From contig NC_087073.1 in the NCBI RefSeq assembly GCF_026151205.1, positions 22,222,270 through 22,286,269 of the forward strand: a stretch of DNA of 64,000 nucleotides, given 5' to 3'. Position numbers and translations under genes: made by a program. This document shows positions 10,101 through 22,000 of this stretch, piece after piece. The notes under the pieces were generated by a model that was not told where the DNA came from, ran no database searches, and saw nothing but the letters and a program-made list of their open reading frames with translations. How positions within the stretch are numbered: the first letter of the stretch is position 1; each line of letters starts with the position of its first letter. The stretch is from Bolinopsis microptera. Taxonomy: Eukaryota; Ctenophora; Tentaculata; Lobata; Bolinopsidae.

Positions 10101-13100
10101 GATATATATCCCTTAGAGGGGCCGTTATTCTGCTGTAGTACCCAGCTCTACTTAAACTACAACTCTATTGCCGTCTAAATATAATATGTCTAATTGTTGA
10201 TGCGATCTGAATGTTTGAATATATTAAAATATTGATAAAAGAGGTCAAAGGAATGTTACAATGCCAGGACGGTGTAATTTGAGTAATTATCTTATAAAAG
10301 TGTAAGTATGGCTTGTTTCCCGCCCAATATCACATTCAAACTAACTCAGAGAGCCCACTTGTACGCTATGAGGAAGTGTGTGTAAGTGTGTTCACTAATT
10401 TGATGTTATTAGAATCACGTGTAAAATGCACTAGTGAACTACACAGGTAGTTCACTAGTTTAGTTGTGTACGGTAGCTAGTTGAATAATGGCAAGCAGCC
10501 AAATTGCCAACAATTAAAACTTAACAATTTAACACGGGAGCAAGAGTTATCATGAAACAGTCCTGCATGTACGAATGCAGCATTTATATTCTAATAATAC
10601 ATGTACTGTACCTTGACGGTGACAGTGCTGGCGAATGCTTTAGCAGAATCCAGCTCCTTCTGGTGCACAGTGGTGAGCTGCTCGCGCAGAATGCGCTTCT
10701 CCTCCTCGAAGTGCTCGCGCGCTTTGCCGAGTGCCTCGCTCAGCTGCATTGCGAACTCTTCCGCAGCTTCCTTCTTTCTTATCTTCCTAACGTGTGTTGA
10801 GGAAGTCTCTCTTCGTAGTTCTGACAGCTCCTAGATAAATTAATATTGTTATTTTTTATTCCACACATTAGAAATTAGGAAATAAAACTAAACCCGGTAT
10901 AATTGTATAACGTCTATTTCTATGCAGACTGCATGCATGATCATATCTGGGATATTTAAATAACTTGATATGAGTATCATCCGAATTTATTGTGTAAGCT
11001 AACAAGGCGATCGTTCAGGGAATTATTGACCAGATTGTTTAAAAATCATTATATTTATTACATAGCAATCTTATAAAATGTTAATAAGTGGGCCAAAAAA
11101 GTACACAGAATAGCATCACTTGACAGTTCACATGCTATTAATAGAAAAGACTTTTTTGGACAATAAGGTTAACTTATCTGGCGGGGAAATCAGAATACAC
11201 TAAAAAAGGTATAAATATAATAAACTAAAAGAACCTTTTCTTTGAGCGAATCTTTGAACTCCATCTCCTCCCTTAGAGTCTGAGTCTTATTCTCGATATC
11301 TATCCTCTTTAGAGTCTCTCTGTCCAACTCGTCCTTGAGATCTTCTAAATTCTTCCTTAGATTCTTCAGGTCACTCTTCATGCTCTTCTCCCTGTCTGAA
11401 TACTCTTTCAGCTGTTGTTTTAGTCTAGTTATGTCGTTTTCGTAGTTTGAAATTACTCGTTCCAGTCGCACGATCTCTTTTTCTGATGATTTCCTGAGAA
11501 AATGAACCAATTATTTCATTAATTAATCAGCAAATGACAAGATGTCTCGAATGGTAGTGAATTTGAGAAATGAATGTAACTAGCTTATTTAAGCGATTTT
11601 GCCTAATGATGTGAAATGACCACAGGATAGTTTTTGAGCTAGACTAATGGAAGGGAGGCAACTTTACTTTATCTAAACTAATCATTTAGACGAAAGGACG
11701 TCTAATTGTATAATTATCACTTTTTCTTTCACTGGGGGCCCAGTGATCTTGACTTAAAATTTAAAACTTGCTGTAAGATTTATAGCTTACTGTACAATAC
11801 ATGGTGAGTGGTGACATAGTAAGGGGTAGTAATTAAATAAGGAGATTAATATAACTACCTGTTATTTTGCTCGTCAGCAAGCTGTTTTCTGATCTCATCG
11901 TTCTCTTTCTGTAATCTCTTGTTATTTGCCTTGGCCTCCTGGATGTCTCCCAGAGCATCAGCAAATTTCTGCTCCAGCTCTTCAATCAGCTTCTTCAGTC
12001 TCTCTATCTCCCCATCTTTATCTTCAAGATCTCTCTTTAGATTATCGATGGCATCAAGATTTCGACTTGCTTCGAGTTCGAGAGCTGCCTTCGCGTTGGC
12101 TGTTTCATCAAGGAGTCTGCGGGCTTCTTCGATCTCGGTGTGGAACAGATCTTTGAGGGATTCCTGGATCTTACTAAGCTCTCCGTCAACCTGTTTTGTT
12201 GGTTTATTTTTAACTAGATAGAAGGAGCTGAAAATAGCAGAATTAATTTTATGGATTTTTGGACAACATTTCATGCCGTTGCGTTCCTAATAATTGATTG
12301 TAACAACAAAATAAAACAAATTTATTAACGAACATAAAAAATTAAAAATCATATGAAGACTTCCATGTACTCATGATCATGAGAACTATGTGACCAGATT
12401 CCTGAGCTGTCAATCAACTAGTTTCGGTTAAATGCTATCAACTAAGGATTCGTCATCTAGCAGATTCTAATTTCAAATATAATAAATCAGTGTATAATTG
12501 CGACTTGTTGGACAGATAAACTTTAAAGGGATGAGCGTAAGCATGAAAAGAAAGCAGGAAATTACTATGATGGTCGCATTTAGGCCAATGAGGGTATGGA
12601 GTGTGGCGGTACAACAAGAAAAACTCTGAACGATATACGCCGACCAAAATACAAACTTCAAACTGCAAAAAGAGACAAACATTGCAGCGCAAGCAAAACA
12701 CAAGGTCCATTTAAACTAGAAACTAAAACACACGTACCAAAAGTTCACTATCAAACAATTAACAAACTAGATTCCAAGAAAGCTGCCCCCTAACTTTACA
12801 CACATATACACAAAGACACGATATAGATAATGGCTTGTCCCAGCATACAACAACAGAGATAAGATACAAGGGCAGGTCTCTCCCACAAGTTGGGATGGCC
12901 TGAGGTGCTTATCTCCTTTTCAGTAACCCTAAGCCACTCTGTTTCGAGGCACTATGCTAGCTGTAGGGGGGTTAGTCCTACGAGCCAGAGACTGTGTATC
13001 ACCAGCCGAAGCTGTACCAAATCACAGCTTGGTAACTGGCCGACTTGCATCCGACCGGATTTGGACCCGGCCTTCTGCTTGGGAGGCGATCGTGTTACCA

Positions 13101-14430
13101 CTACACCACCCAGCCGTCCCAGCATGGGAAGTGGCAACTGTGTAACATATTATGTAAAATGCTGTAGTAGAGTGGACCTTAATTACATTGTGTGAAGATA
13201 TTTCATAGCCAGAATTCCCAGAATTAAAGATAACCCGATTGGAGTGGGATAAACGGCAGTCCAAATTGGTTTACCCAATTTCGCATATAATGTTTTCCGT
13301 TAGTAATTCCCATTTCCCATTCTAATATTATAGAATATTCTTGTTACATAAATTATTACGAAACCCTAATTAACTGTAAAAACCTTAATTAACTGACCTG
13401 AATGGGCTCTTTAATCTCCTTGAGAGATCTCATGTGGTTATCATAGACCAACAAACGTACAAAAAAATCATGTGAAGACTTCATGAGAACTAAGTGACCA
13501 GATTCCTGAGCTGTCAATCAACTAGTTTCGGTTAAATGCTTTCAACTAATATAAGGATTCGTCATCTAGCAGATTCTAATTTCTAATATAATAAATCAGT
13601 GTATAATTGCGACTTGTTGGACAGATAAACTTAAAGGGATGAGCGTAAGCATGAAAAGAAAGCAGGAAATTACTATGGTGGTCGCATTCAGGCCAATGAG
13701 ACTGTGGAGTGTGGCGGTACAACAAGAAAAACTCTGAACGATATACGCCGACCAAAATACAAACTTCAAACTGCAAAAAGAGACAAACATTGCAGCGCAA
13801 GCAAAACACAAAGTCCATTTAAACTAGAAACACACATACACAAAGTTTACTATCAAACAAACTAGATTCCAAGAAAGCTGCCCCCTAATTTTACACACAC
13901 TTACACAAAGACACGATATAGATAATGGAGGAGCTTGCCTTGTCCCAGCATGGGAAGTGGGAATTGTGTAACATATTATATAAAATGCTGTAGTAGAGTG
14001 GACCTTAATTACATTGTGTTCAAAGATATTTCATAGCCAGAATTCCCAGAATTAAAGATAACTCGATTGGAGTAGGATAAACGCCAAACGGCAGTCAAAA
14101 AGTCCAAATTGGTTAATACCCAATTCCGCATATAATGTTTTCCGTTAGTAATTCCCATTCTATTATTATACAATATTCTTTTTCCCCTTTTTATGTAAAT
14201 TATTATGAAACCACAATTAACTGTAAAAACCTTAATTAACTGACCTGAATGTGCTCCTCGGTCTCTTCAATCTCCTTGAGAGATCTCATGTGGTTTACAT
14301 AGACCAACAAACGCTCGTTCAGGTCCCGGAGCTCCTCCTTCTCACGGCATCGGGTGGTCAAACTCTTGAAGTGTTCTGGTGATTTGGGCCGGTACGGCAT
14401 GTTGGGGGTTTGTGTTGCCATCGTAGCGTC
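7121..14430 (-). CDS. Nuclear lamin (B-type, CaaX-ended intermediate filament protein)
   Basis: Eight exons were joined by consensus splice sites with matching phases: 14430-14245, 12190-11859, 11493-11235, 10830-10612, 9743-9567, 9166-9041, 8440-8291, 7907-7755 and final exon 7324-7121 (nine blocks if the head exon 14430-14245 is counted first). From the ATG at 14421-14419 the protein is 598 residues, a normal lamin length. A short head precedes coil 1A ([18 protein letters not shown]). A long heptad rod ends in [17 protein letters not shown], the diagnostic intermediate-filament rod end. Then come a basic nuclear localisation motif (RKRQR), a lamin-tail Ig fold containing [11 protein letters not shown], and the terminal CSLM, a CaaX box for farnesylation. 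It should build the nuclear lamina. The 1B/2 rod length and the tail exclude cytoplasmic vertebrate-type filaments. Confidence 0.93.
12847..13115 (-). mobile_element. tRNA-Gly-derived SINE insertion, 269 bp
   Basis: The insertion is flanked by a perfect 10-bp target duplication, GTCCCAGCAT (12837-12846 and 13116-13125). The homologous place in the second duplicate (near 13945-13955) has a single uninterrupted GTCCCAGCAT. On the minus strand the element starts with a tRNA-like head. An A-box-like TGGTGTAGTGG is followed by an anticodon loop with CCTCCCAAG (CCC, glycine) and a B-box-like GGTCCAAATCC, then an unrelated body and a TTGTTGT tail. The T-stem and acceptor no longer pair, so it is not a working tRNA gene. 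Confidence 0.88.
13402..13455 (-). pseudogene. Duplicated half of the lamin coil 1A exon
   Basis: The plus-strand sequence matches the 3' half of the coil 1A exon (14245-14310), including the CAG|GTCAGT donor. It has a 9-base deletion and a two-base change, and no acceptor upstream. It cannot be spliced in on its own and is a by-product of the tandem duplication. Confidence 0.75.
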
Positions 14431-14649
14431 CTGAAATTGAAATATGTTAATCATAAAGGTGATCACAATTTACAGATGACTTAGCTCTAATACATCGTGT
14501 CATGTGAATTGGTCATCTCTTTTAGTCTTTAGAGTTCATTGTCACGATCAGCAATATTGAGAGGATTACAAACTGTATATTTAATTGATACCGACGGGAT
14601 CCCGACAGTCTTAACATTTGAAGTCTGTCTTAATCATAACTCTACTTAC

Positions 14650-15036
14650 TAGCATGCCTTTTATGTTAGCAATAACATACTGTTTATCTCTCCTTTCTAA
14701 GGACGTGTAATGAGGTCCAAAGCTTTCAACATGACTTTCCAAATCCGAGTCAAAACTCGTGTTGGACTCTATATCAACAATATCCACATTAACATCATCC
14801 CAAGACAGCCGAGGAATCTTGAATTTTGGCAGAACTTTGTACTCCTCGATGCTTTTGGAATAAACACCGCTCCTAGTTTCAATGGTGCTGGAGAAGGACT
14901 TCGTGGAGACCAACTCAGTTTCGGACACCTCCAAAACGGCATCTTGTGGAGTAGGTTCTGGTTCTTGTGGAGTAGGTTCAGGGGATTTAGCCTTTTGTTT
15001 GCCAGACGAACTGGCTGCAGCATTCCTTCTCGGCAT
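14650..15036 (-). CDS. Putative alternative N-terminal exon of the lamin gene (129 codons)
   Basis: An ATG at 15036-15034 opens 129 codons that end at a good donor (CTA|GTAAGT, intron from 14649). Joined to the acceptor at 14431, the frame runs without a stop through D-A-T into the lamin start MATQTP. This would add 132 residues to the lamin head. The segment begins with PRRNAAASSSGKQKAKSPE, has a repeated PEPTPQ motif, and continues into an acidic/aromatic region (LSWDDVNVDIVDIES). No known domain is recognised. It could be an extended-head isoform, a 5' leader exon read by chance, or the first exon of a different gene. Confidence 0.5.
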
Positions 15037-16482
15037 TTCTGGAGCTTAAAAGTGCGACCACAGAAAGCAAACGATAACTTACAAAGCTATTAATGTATGG
15101 CAACGTTCGCGGGCTACATGCTCACATTATGTCATTTCCGGGATATAACGCCATTCTGCATGAATTAAAGATAGTGAGCCTATCATAGAGATCTACAGAC
15201 TATAGAGGTTATAATAGTAGCAACAAGCAAGCCAGTACTATCACGTACAGTGTGTCACGTGGTCCAATAAGATACGGCTTGTTCCAGATGTGGTCCATGT
15301 GGCCGGGCAAGGAAATCATTACACACGTGTTAGGTAGTAGGAATGTAGTTGTGTGGTTACTTTTCCCCTATACATTAAGAGATTAGGCTACTGTAAGTAG
15401 AGTCAGTCGTTAAGAAACACTGGAACAATAAGCAAAATACTGGCGCAAGTTGACCCATTGATTCTTTATCTGTAGTTGATGTATGTCAGTTCCGTTAATC
15501 GTCAGTATCAGTATGTCTTATGTCTGTCAATACTGCAAGATAGAAATATGATTTAGATAATCATTTGAAAACAAGATATAGCTACAAAAAAAGCATTTTC
15601 TACTGAAAGCATGATAATGAAACGTTTGTAAAAATAACCAATAACATGATGAGCAGACAAACCTGATTCTTCTAGTTTAGAAGAGTAAAGTTGAGTTAGC
15701 CGGGGTTTGTCGCTAGCTTTTTGATGGAAGTAGCCGGAGTGAACTGTCCGTTTCTATCACAGAAATTCGGGCTACTGGCGTCCTCGCTAAAACGAAATAA
15801 GGGGCTTCTTAAAACAGTGAAACAGGGTAATTCAGAAAATGTTATAACAATGTAAGACAAATATTCCAACAATTGAATGTATGAATACAAAATGAAGCAG
15901 TAAAAGTCGTGCATGCAGTTCGTATTTTTTATGGAAATATATGACTCCTACCTGACTGCTCCGGAGCCAAGTTTCCCAATTTTCAAATTTTGTACGATAA
16001 ATTTGTTAATACAGTAATTGGGACAACGTTTGGAGAATGAACGAACTCATTTTATTGGACGAATTGAGAATTACTACATCCAAACGTGGATTTATATATT
16101 GAACTTGGCAAAACATCAAAATCAAAGAAAATGTGTATGGGGTCACAGGCAATACGGGTCACGTTGCCAAGCTTTAACTTTTCTTAAAAACCATCAAAAC
16201 AATCAATCATTAACTTGTTCTTCACTAGTCCATAGGATAGATCGGTACTTGGCCCAGAATGTGAGATTTATTTACAGTTCTTATTTTCTCCTCTACTGAT
16301 CATAAAGCCCCTTATTAACATTGAATGCTTTCTGAGCAGGTGACCAGAGCTACTGAATGTCCAAAAACAAAAATTGAATCAAAACAACAATGTTTATAAA
16401 TTAATTAACTGCCCGGCCCTAGCAGAGTCTAATTTTTTTGTGGTATTAGAGGTATAATGAGCTCAAACAGTTTCACTCCTGC
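15037..16482. other. Gap between lamin and NDUFV1; possible minus-strand leader exon
   Basis: Probably holds the lamin promoter and the NDUFV1 3' flank. A minus-strand frame at 15696-15790 (ending in PATSIKKLATNPG) follows a CGTTTTAG acceptor and precedes a possible donor, so it might be a 5' exon of the lamin transcript. It matches no known domain. Nothing else is recognised. Confidence 0.35.
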
Positions 16483-17880
16483 TCATGATTCAGCACGTCG
16501 GGGTTCCATCTTCTCCTGGTATTTCTGGATCCTGTCCTCTATCTCCCCTCTGAAGTGACGAATAAGACCCTGCGCAGGCCATGCTGCTCCATCACCCAGA
16601 GCGCAGATAGTGTGTCCTTCAACTTGATACGAGATCTCAAGCAACATGTCGATCTCCTCAGGCTTGGCATTACCCTCAACCATCCTGTAGAGTATCCTAG
16701 CCATCCAGCCAGTACCTTCTCTGCAGGGGGTGCACTGTCCACAACTCTCGTGCTGGTAAAAGTGCATGAGACGAGCAATGGCCAGGATGATGTCTGTATC
16801 CTTGTTCATCACAATGACGGCAGCAGTTCCGAGTGCTGTCTTGACCTCGGCCAGAGCGTCGAAATCAGTGAGTACAGTGCTGCAGGTTTCCAAGGGGATG
16901 ACAGGAGTGGAGCTGCCACCAGGGATGACTGCCAACAAGTTGTCCCAACCTCCGATGACTCCACCGGCGTGTTGCTCGATCAGTTGTTTTAGAGGAATAC
17001 TCATTTCCTCCTCTACAGTTGTGGGACAGTTCACGTGTCCAGAAATGTTGAAGAGTTTGGTGCCAGTGTTACGAGGTCGACCAAATGAAGCAAACCAGTC
17101 AGGACCACGACGGAGGATTGTTGGGGCAACTGCGATCGTTTCTACGTTGTTAACGGTAGTTGGGCAACCGAACACGCCTACATCTGCTGGGAATGGCGGC
17201 TTCAGACGGGGCTTTCCAGCTTTTCCCTCTAGAGACTCTATCAGAGAGGTTTCCTCTCCGCAGACGTACGCTCCAGCTCCTCTGTGAATGTAAATGTCAA
17301 AATCATATCCAGAATCACAAGCGTTGTGTCCAAGATATCCCTTCTCATAAGCCTGATTGATAGCCCTCATTAAGTTAGATGTCTCGTGATAGAACTCCCC
17401 TCGGATGTAAATGTACGCAGCTCTGGCCCCCATGGCGGACCCAGCAATCAGACATCCCTCGATCAGCTTGTGGGGGTCGTGCCTCATGATCTCCCTGTCC
17501 TTACATGTGCCAGGCTCTCCTTCATCTGCGTTAACAACCAGGTACTTTGGGCGACCATCATCTGGCTTGTTCATGAAACTCCATTTAAGCCCGGAAGGAA
17601 ATCCCGCTCCACCTCGACCACGGAGTCCAGATTTCTTCATCTCATCTACAATCCATGCGGATCCCTTTTGGATTATCTCTTTTGTTTTGTACCAGTCACC
17701 ACGGGCCTCTGCTCCCTGTATTCCCCAATCATGTCGGCCGTACAGATTGGTAAAGATTCGGTCTTCATCCTTAAGGTTACCGTAAGAATCTTTCAGAAGA
17801 GTCTGTGATGTGGAGATGTTCCTACATGCAGTTAGCCGAGCACCATTCCTAACTAAAGACGTGAGCCGATTGCTGATCAT
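16483..17880 (-). CDS. NDUFV1: NADH dehydrogenase flavoprotein 1, mitochondrial (complex I 51-kDa subunit)
   Basis: A single coding exon of 465 residues, one more than the human protein. The ATG at 17880-17878 ([13 protein letters not shown]) was chosen because it opens an Arg/Ser-rich mitochondrial presequence and lies just inside a CTGTTCAG acceptor (17893-17900). This implies a 5'UTR intron. The NADH/FMN site is intact: [13 protein letters not shown] near 88-100 and [20 protein letters not shown] near 203-222. The 4Fe-4S N3 ligands C380, C383, C386 ([15 protein letters not shown]) and C426 are all present. It oxidises NADH and passes electrons via FMN into complex I at the matrix tip. It is transcribed away from the enhancer of polycomb gene, with starts 1.16 kb apart. 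Confidence 0.97.
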   Translation of the reverse strand: MISNRLTSLVRNGARLTACRNISTSQTLLKDSYGNLKDEDRIFTNLYGRHDWGIQGAEARGDWYKTKEIIQKGSAWIVDEMKKSGLRGRGGAGFPSGLKWSFMNKPDDGRPKYLVVNADEGEPGTCKDREIMRHDPHKLIEGCLIAGSAMGARAAYIYIRGEFYHETSNLMRAINQAYEKGYLGHNACDSGYDFDIYIHRGAGAYVCGEETSLIESLEGKAGKPRLKPPFPADVGVFGCPTTVNNVETIAVAPTILRRGPDWFASFGRPRNTGTKLFNISGHVNCPTTVEEEMSIPLKQLIEQHAGGVIGGWDNLLAVIPGGSSTPVIPLETCSTVLTDFDALAEVKTALGTAAVIVMNKDTDIILAIARLMHFYQHESCGQCTPCREGTGWMARILYRMVEGNAKPEEIDMLLEISYQVEGHTICALGDGAAWPAQGLIRHFRGEIEDRIQKYQEKMEPRRAES

Positions 17881-19038
17881 ACCATCTAAAACCCTGAACA
17901 GAGGTGTACAGATTAACTCGATGGAAACCAAAATACTCTTTACAGAAACTAACAAAAAACCACCAAAGTTCCGAAGTAAACTTGTTTAGAGTAAGTCCGA
18001 TCTTAAGAGGTGGATTTGAAATTCAAAGAAATTTTCTATGACCCAGAAAGCTACGACAGAGATAAATTAACGTGATAATGCAAAACGTGTACGGCACGTG
18101 TGTAACACTGCACACACTAACTAATAAGCAATAAGCAAGTTTGCGCTAAGAAGTTATAATAATGTGCTGTTACACACAGCGTATAACAACATAACTACAT
18201 CACAGCTACAGAGATATGCAATCAGAGTGTAAGTAGGCGACCAGCAAAGAAAACACACTAGCTTGATACAAAATCACACTACGAGACTCAACAGAACGCT
18301 CGATTAGATTTTGAGGAACGCAAAATAGACGAGCCAGATCTCGCGCGGCTTATGTAAAAACAGAATTGGATAACCAGGAATCAAATTTAAAATTTATTAT
18401 AAGTAAATTGATTTACAAATGAAAATTTATATTGAATACATTCATGCATTTTTCATTTATACAATAAATTTGGTATTAAATTAAATCAAATTATAATTAC
18501 CATGACGTTACGTTTAACTTATTTCATGAGCAGTTATATTTTGGTAGCATTAAAATATTTAAAAATTTCAATCAGTTATTAGATTAACGATTATTTAATA
18601 AATCGAAAGGTGAAAACACTTATTTAAAATTATTTTGGCTCTTTATCTTAACTTTACTTTAGATTCGGAAACTTCAAGGCGCCGCGCAGAAAGATTCTCG
18701 TAGAGAACTGAATTGTACGCTAAAACGCAAAATATTGTAAAGGAGCAGTATTAGTCGATGCGTGGTTATTTGCTAGGTACCTCTGCAATATATATGCGCG
18801 CGCACCATTTCTTTGTGAGAGATCAGGCTTTACTGCCCGCCATATTGAATTCTGTAACAAAATGTATACCGATGCGTATGTTTGCCGTCAGTTCATTTGC
18901 TCGTTTTGGGAGTTTGTTTTGCTTATTTTGGCTTATTTTGATCCAAATATTCCCTAGTGATGCTAGATGTGAAGTCCCGGTGGGTAGATCGAAGATCGGT
19001 ACCCTGTACTGCTGCCTTCTCTGACCCGTTTTCCGGTT
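17881..19038. promoter_or_regulatory. Shared divergent 5' region of NDUFV1 and EPC
   Basis: This 1.16-kb stretch separates two head-to-head start codons and must contain both promoters and the NDUFV1 5'UTR exon. It is AT-rich in the middle (18360-18660), with more GC-rich flanks. No unambiguous core promoter motif could be picked. Confidence 0.5.
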
Positions 19039-22000
19039 ATGAGTAAAGTTTCTTTCCGTGCCCGAGCTCTTGATGCCACTAAAGCACTCCCTATCTATCG
19101 GAGTGATGAGATACCGGACCTTTACGACTACAATGTCATCAACAGGGCGGTCCCCCAGATGCCTACGGGAATGGAGAAGGAGGAAGAATCGGTGAGCTAC
19201 TCTTAATGCGTCGCGCGCCCGAAGCGCGCGTTTTTTAAGTGCTAACAACTTTGAGCTCCTGCGCGGCGTATCACGTGCCAGTCACGTGTGTTGGGCAGCG
19301 CGTGTTACATCCAGCATTCGTGTGTGCTGCTATTTTAAGAAAATTGTTTTGAGTTTGGTGTGTATGTGTTCGTCTTGGTTCCCCGTTTCTCACCGCACCA
19401 CTTTCCTGGATCAGTCGTGATGCTTGACTGTTCCGATCGTAAGCCCTTAAGTTTCAGTCTCTGTACTGGAACTCCTGTGGATTTAATCTTGGAAACGAAG
19501 CACACTTCCGGATGTAATTTAGTCTACATAATAGGTATTTTAGGATTCTTATAAATTCCCCTTCGATACATGTTGATCCTAATGTTAACATCATGTTTAT
19601 TATTAGGTTGGAAGATCAATAACAGAGGTCTTCTTATTACAAACATGTGTTGAAATTTTTAAATATGCAATGTCCTAAAAGTAGGTTACATAGTCTCACT
19701 AATAACAACCATGAGAACAGCACTGGACAGGAATTTTTAATGTATATTTAAAATAAATGAAACGTCAAAAAAATTCAATCTTGAGAAAAAAATTCAATCT
19801 GTGTGAGATACCACTCATTAACGCCAGGAAGTCTGGATTTTACGGGAGCCATTACTTGCTACAAATTTTAAAATACGCAACACATGGGGATCTTCCCCGT
19901 TTAAAATTGCGGTAAATATTTCCCCTTAAAGGAGTAGCAAAGATGGGGAATCATTTCATGAAAATTGTTATGCCATAAATGTTGGTGGTCAACAGTGGCG
20001 AAAATTGGAAAATCATTCATTAAATTTAAATATATTTGCTAACGATGGAACTCGAGAAAGGAAAATAAACATTTCGATGAAAATCACGCAAGTTTTTTTC
20101 TTCTCGCCAGGAATTCCGGGAATCTCAGAAATTGGGTGTAGTAAATTTTCGATGGCCACCACCTCCGTAATTGATGGAATGTGGTTACAAATTTATCTGA
20201 ATATGTTAAAGATCGGTGGCTGGCGGGTGACACTATCTTGGGCTCATAGCGGTGGCTTAAAATTTCTAAAAATTGTAATTTTAAATGTTTATTGCAGTCT
20301 CCATCTCTTATAAGGGTATAATACTAGTTTATCAGCTAAAATCAAACATAAAAATTACCCAAATTGGCTAATGATTATCACCACTAATTAGCTATATTAT
20401 GGACGGTAGCATAGTGTAGGTAACTGAGTAGTGGATATTACAACCAAAATATAGTTTAATAGTAATTGGTCTATAAATGTAATTAACTCTGAACAAGTAT
20501 ATCTTGTTCAGAGGTATCAAAATCTTAATGGGATTCTGATACGAAATTTATGTTTGGTAATCTGATTTGACTTTCAAGCTATATGGCATGCTAATGCTCC
20601 TCAAAATGTTTACCCGAGATTGTTTTACACTGCACTATTCACTTAAGACGAGCGAATGAAAAAATAGTGGTTTCAACCGTTCGATTGTCCCACCATTGCA
20701 TGGTCCATGATATTATATAAACTCTGCGACCTGTTCCTCGGAACCTTTACCGCCAATGTCATTCGAATAGTACTGATCTTAACTTATTAATAGTTCTGAT
20801 CTTAACTTATCGAATAGTACTGATCTTTACTTATCAAAAAGTACTGATCTTAACTTATCGAATAGTACTTATCTTAACTTATCGAATAGTACTGATCTTA
20901 ACTTATCAAAAAGTTCTGATCTTAACTTATCGAATAGTTCTGATCTTAACTTATCGAATAGTTCTGATTTAACTTATCGAATAGTTCTGATCTAACTTAT
21001 CGAATAGTACTGATCTTTACTTATCGAATAGTACTGATCTTAACTTATTGAATAGTTCTGATCTTAACTTATCGAATAGTACTGATCTTAACTTATTAAT
21101 AGTTCTGATCTTAACTTATCGAATAGTTCTGATCTTAACTTATCGAATAGTACTGATCTTAACTTATTAATAGTTCTGATCTTAACTTATCGAATAGTAC
21201 TGATCTTAACTTATTAATAGTTCTGATCTTAACTTATCGAATAGTTCTGATTTAACTTATAGAATAGTTCTGATCTTAACTTATCAAAAAGTACTGATCT
21301 TAACTTATCGAATAGTACTGATCTTAACTTATTAATAGTTCTGATCTTAACTTATCGAATAGTTCTGATCTTAACTTATCGAATAGTACTTATCTTAACT
21401 TATCGAATAGTTCTGATCTTAACTTATCGAATAGTTCTGATCTTAACTTATCGAATAGTTCTGATCTTAACTTATCGAATAGTTCTGATCTTAACTCATC
21501 GAATAGTTCTGATCTTAACTTATCGAATAGTTCTGATCTTAACTTATCGAATAGTTCTGATCTTAACTTATCGAATAGTACTGATCTTTACTTATCGAAT
21601 AGTACTGATCTTAACTTATCGAATAGTTCTGATCTTAACTTATCGAATAGTACTGATCTTAACTTATCGAATAGTTCTGATCTTAACTTATCAATAGTTC
21701 CGATCTTTCTTCTAAAATAGATGATTTTAGAAGAAAAATTGTCTTACATAATTTTCTAGCTCGAACACAAGGGTTCCCCGGCCCCCTTGCATAAATGTTG
21801 TACAAATTGTACACATTTTTTACAAATTTCGTGTCTTTTAGTATTATTAATTTGGTACTAAAAGATTCGTCTTATCAAGCTGATATAACGATTATGTTTA
21901 AAAAAATTAAAACTGATACTTTTTGAGTCATAGGCATTTTAAAATCTGCCATTTTTGGCCCTTTTTTACGATGAATTTTACTAAGTCCTTTGAGGCCAGA

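Larger units (their letters stand above)
12332..14313. repeat. Tandem duplication inside the lamin intron
   Basis: About 12332-13456 and about 13457-14313 are two copies of one segment. They share, among other stretches, the runs around 12405-12800/13500-13880 and 13130-13440/13940-14310. The second copy contains the genuine 3' half of the coil 1A exon. The first ends in a degenerate duplicate of that half-exon (about 13402-13455) that keeps the donor but has lost its acceptor and 9 bases. The length difference is almost entirely the SINE in copy 1. Confidence 0.85.

Noticed and set aside
13045-13115. A functional tRNA-Gly(CCC) gene on the minus strand
   Set aside because: The T-stem and acceptor stem do not pair, and the sequence is the head of a 269-bp element with target duplications, so it is a SINE.
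16555-17808. Several long plus-strand frames over NDUFV1
   Set aside because: They are antisense shadows of a highly conserved coding exon and have no domains of their own.
20763-21707. CRISPR-like array
   Set aside because: Units are contiguous with no unique spacers, in an intron of an animal gene; it is a minisatellite.
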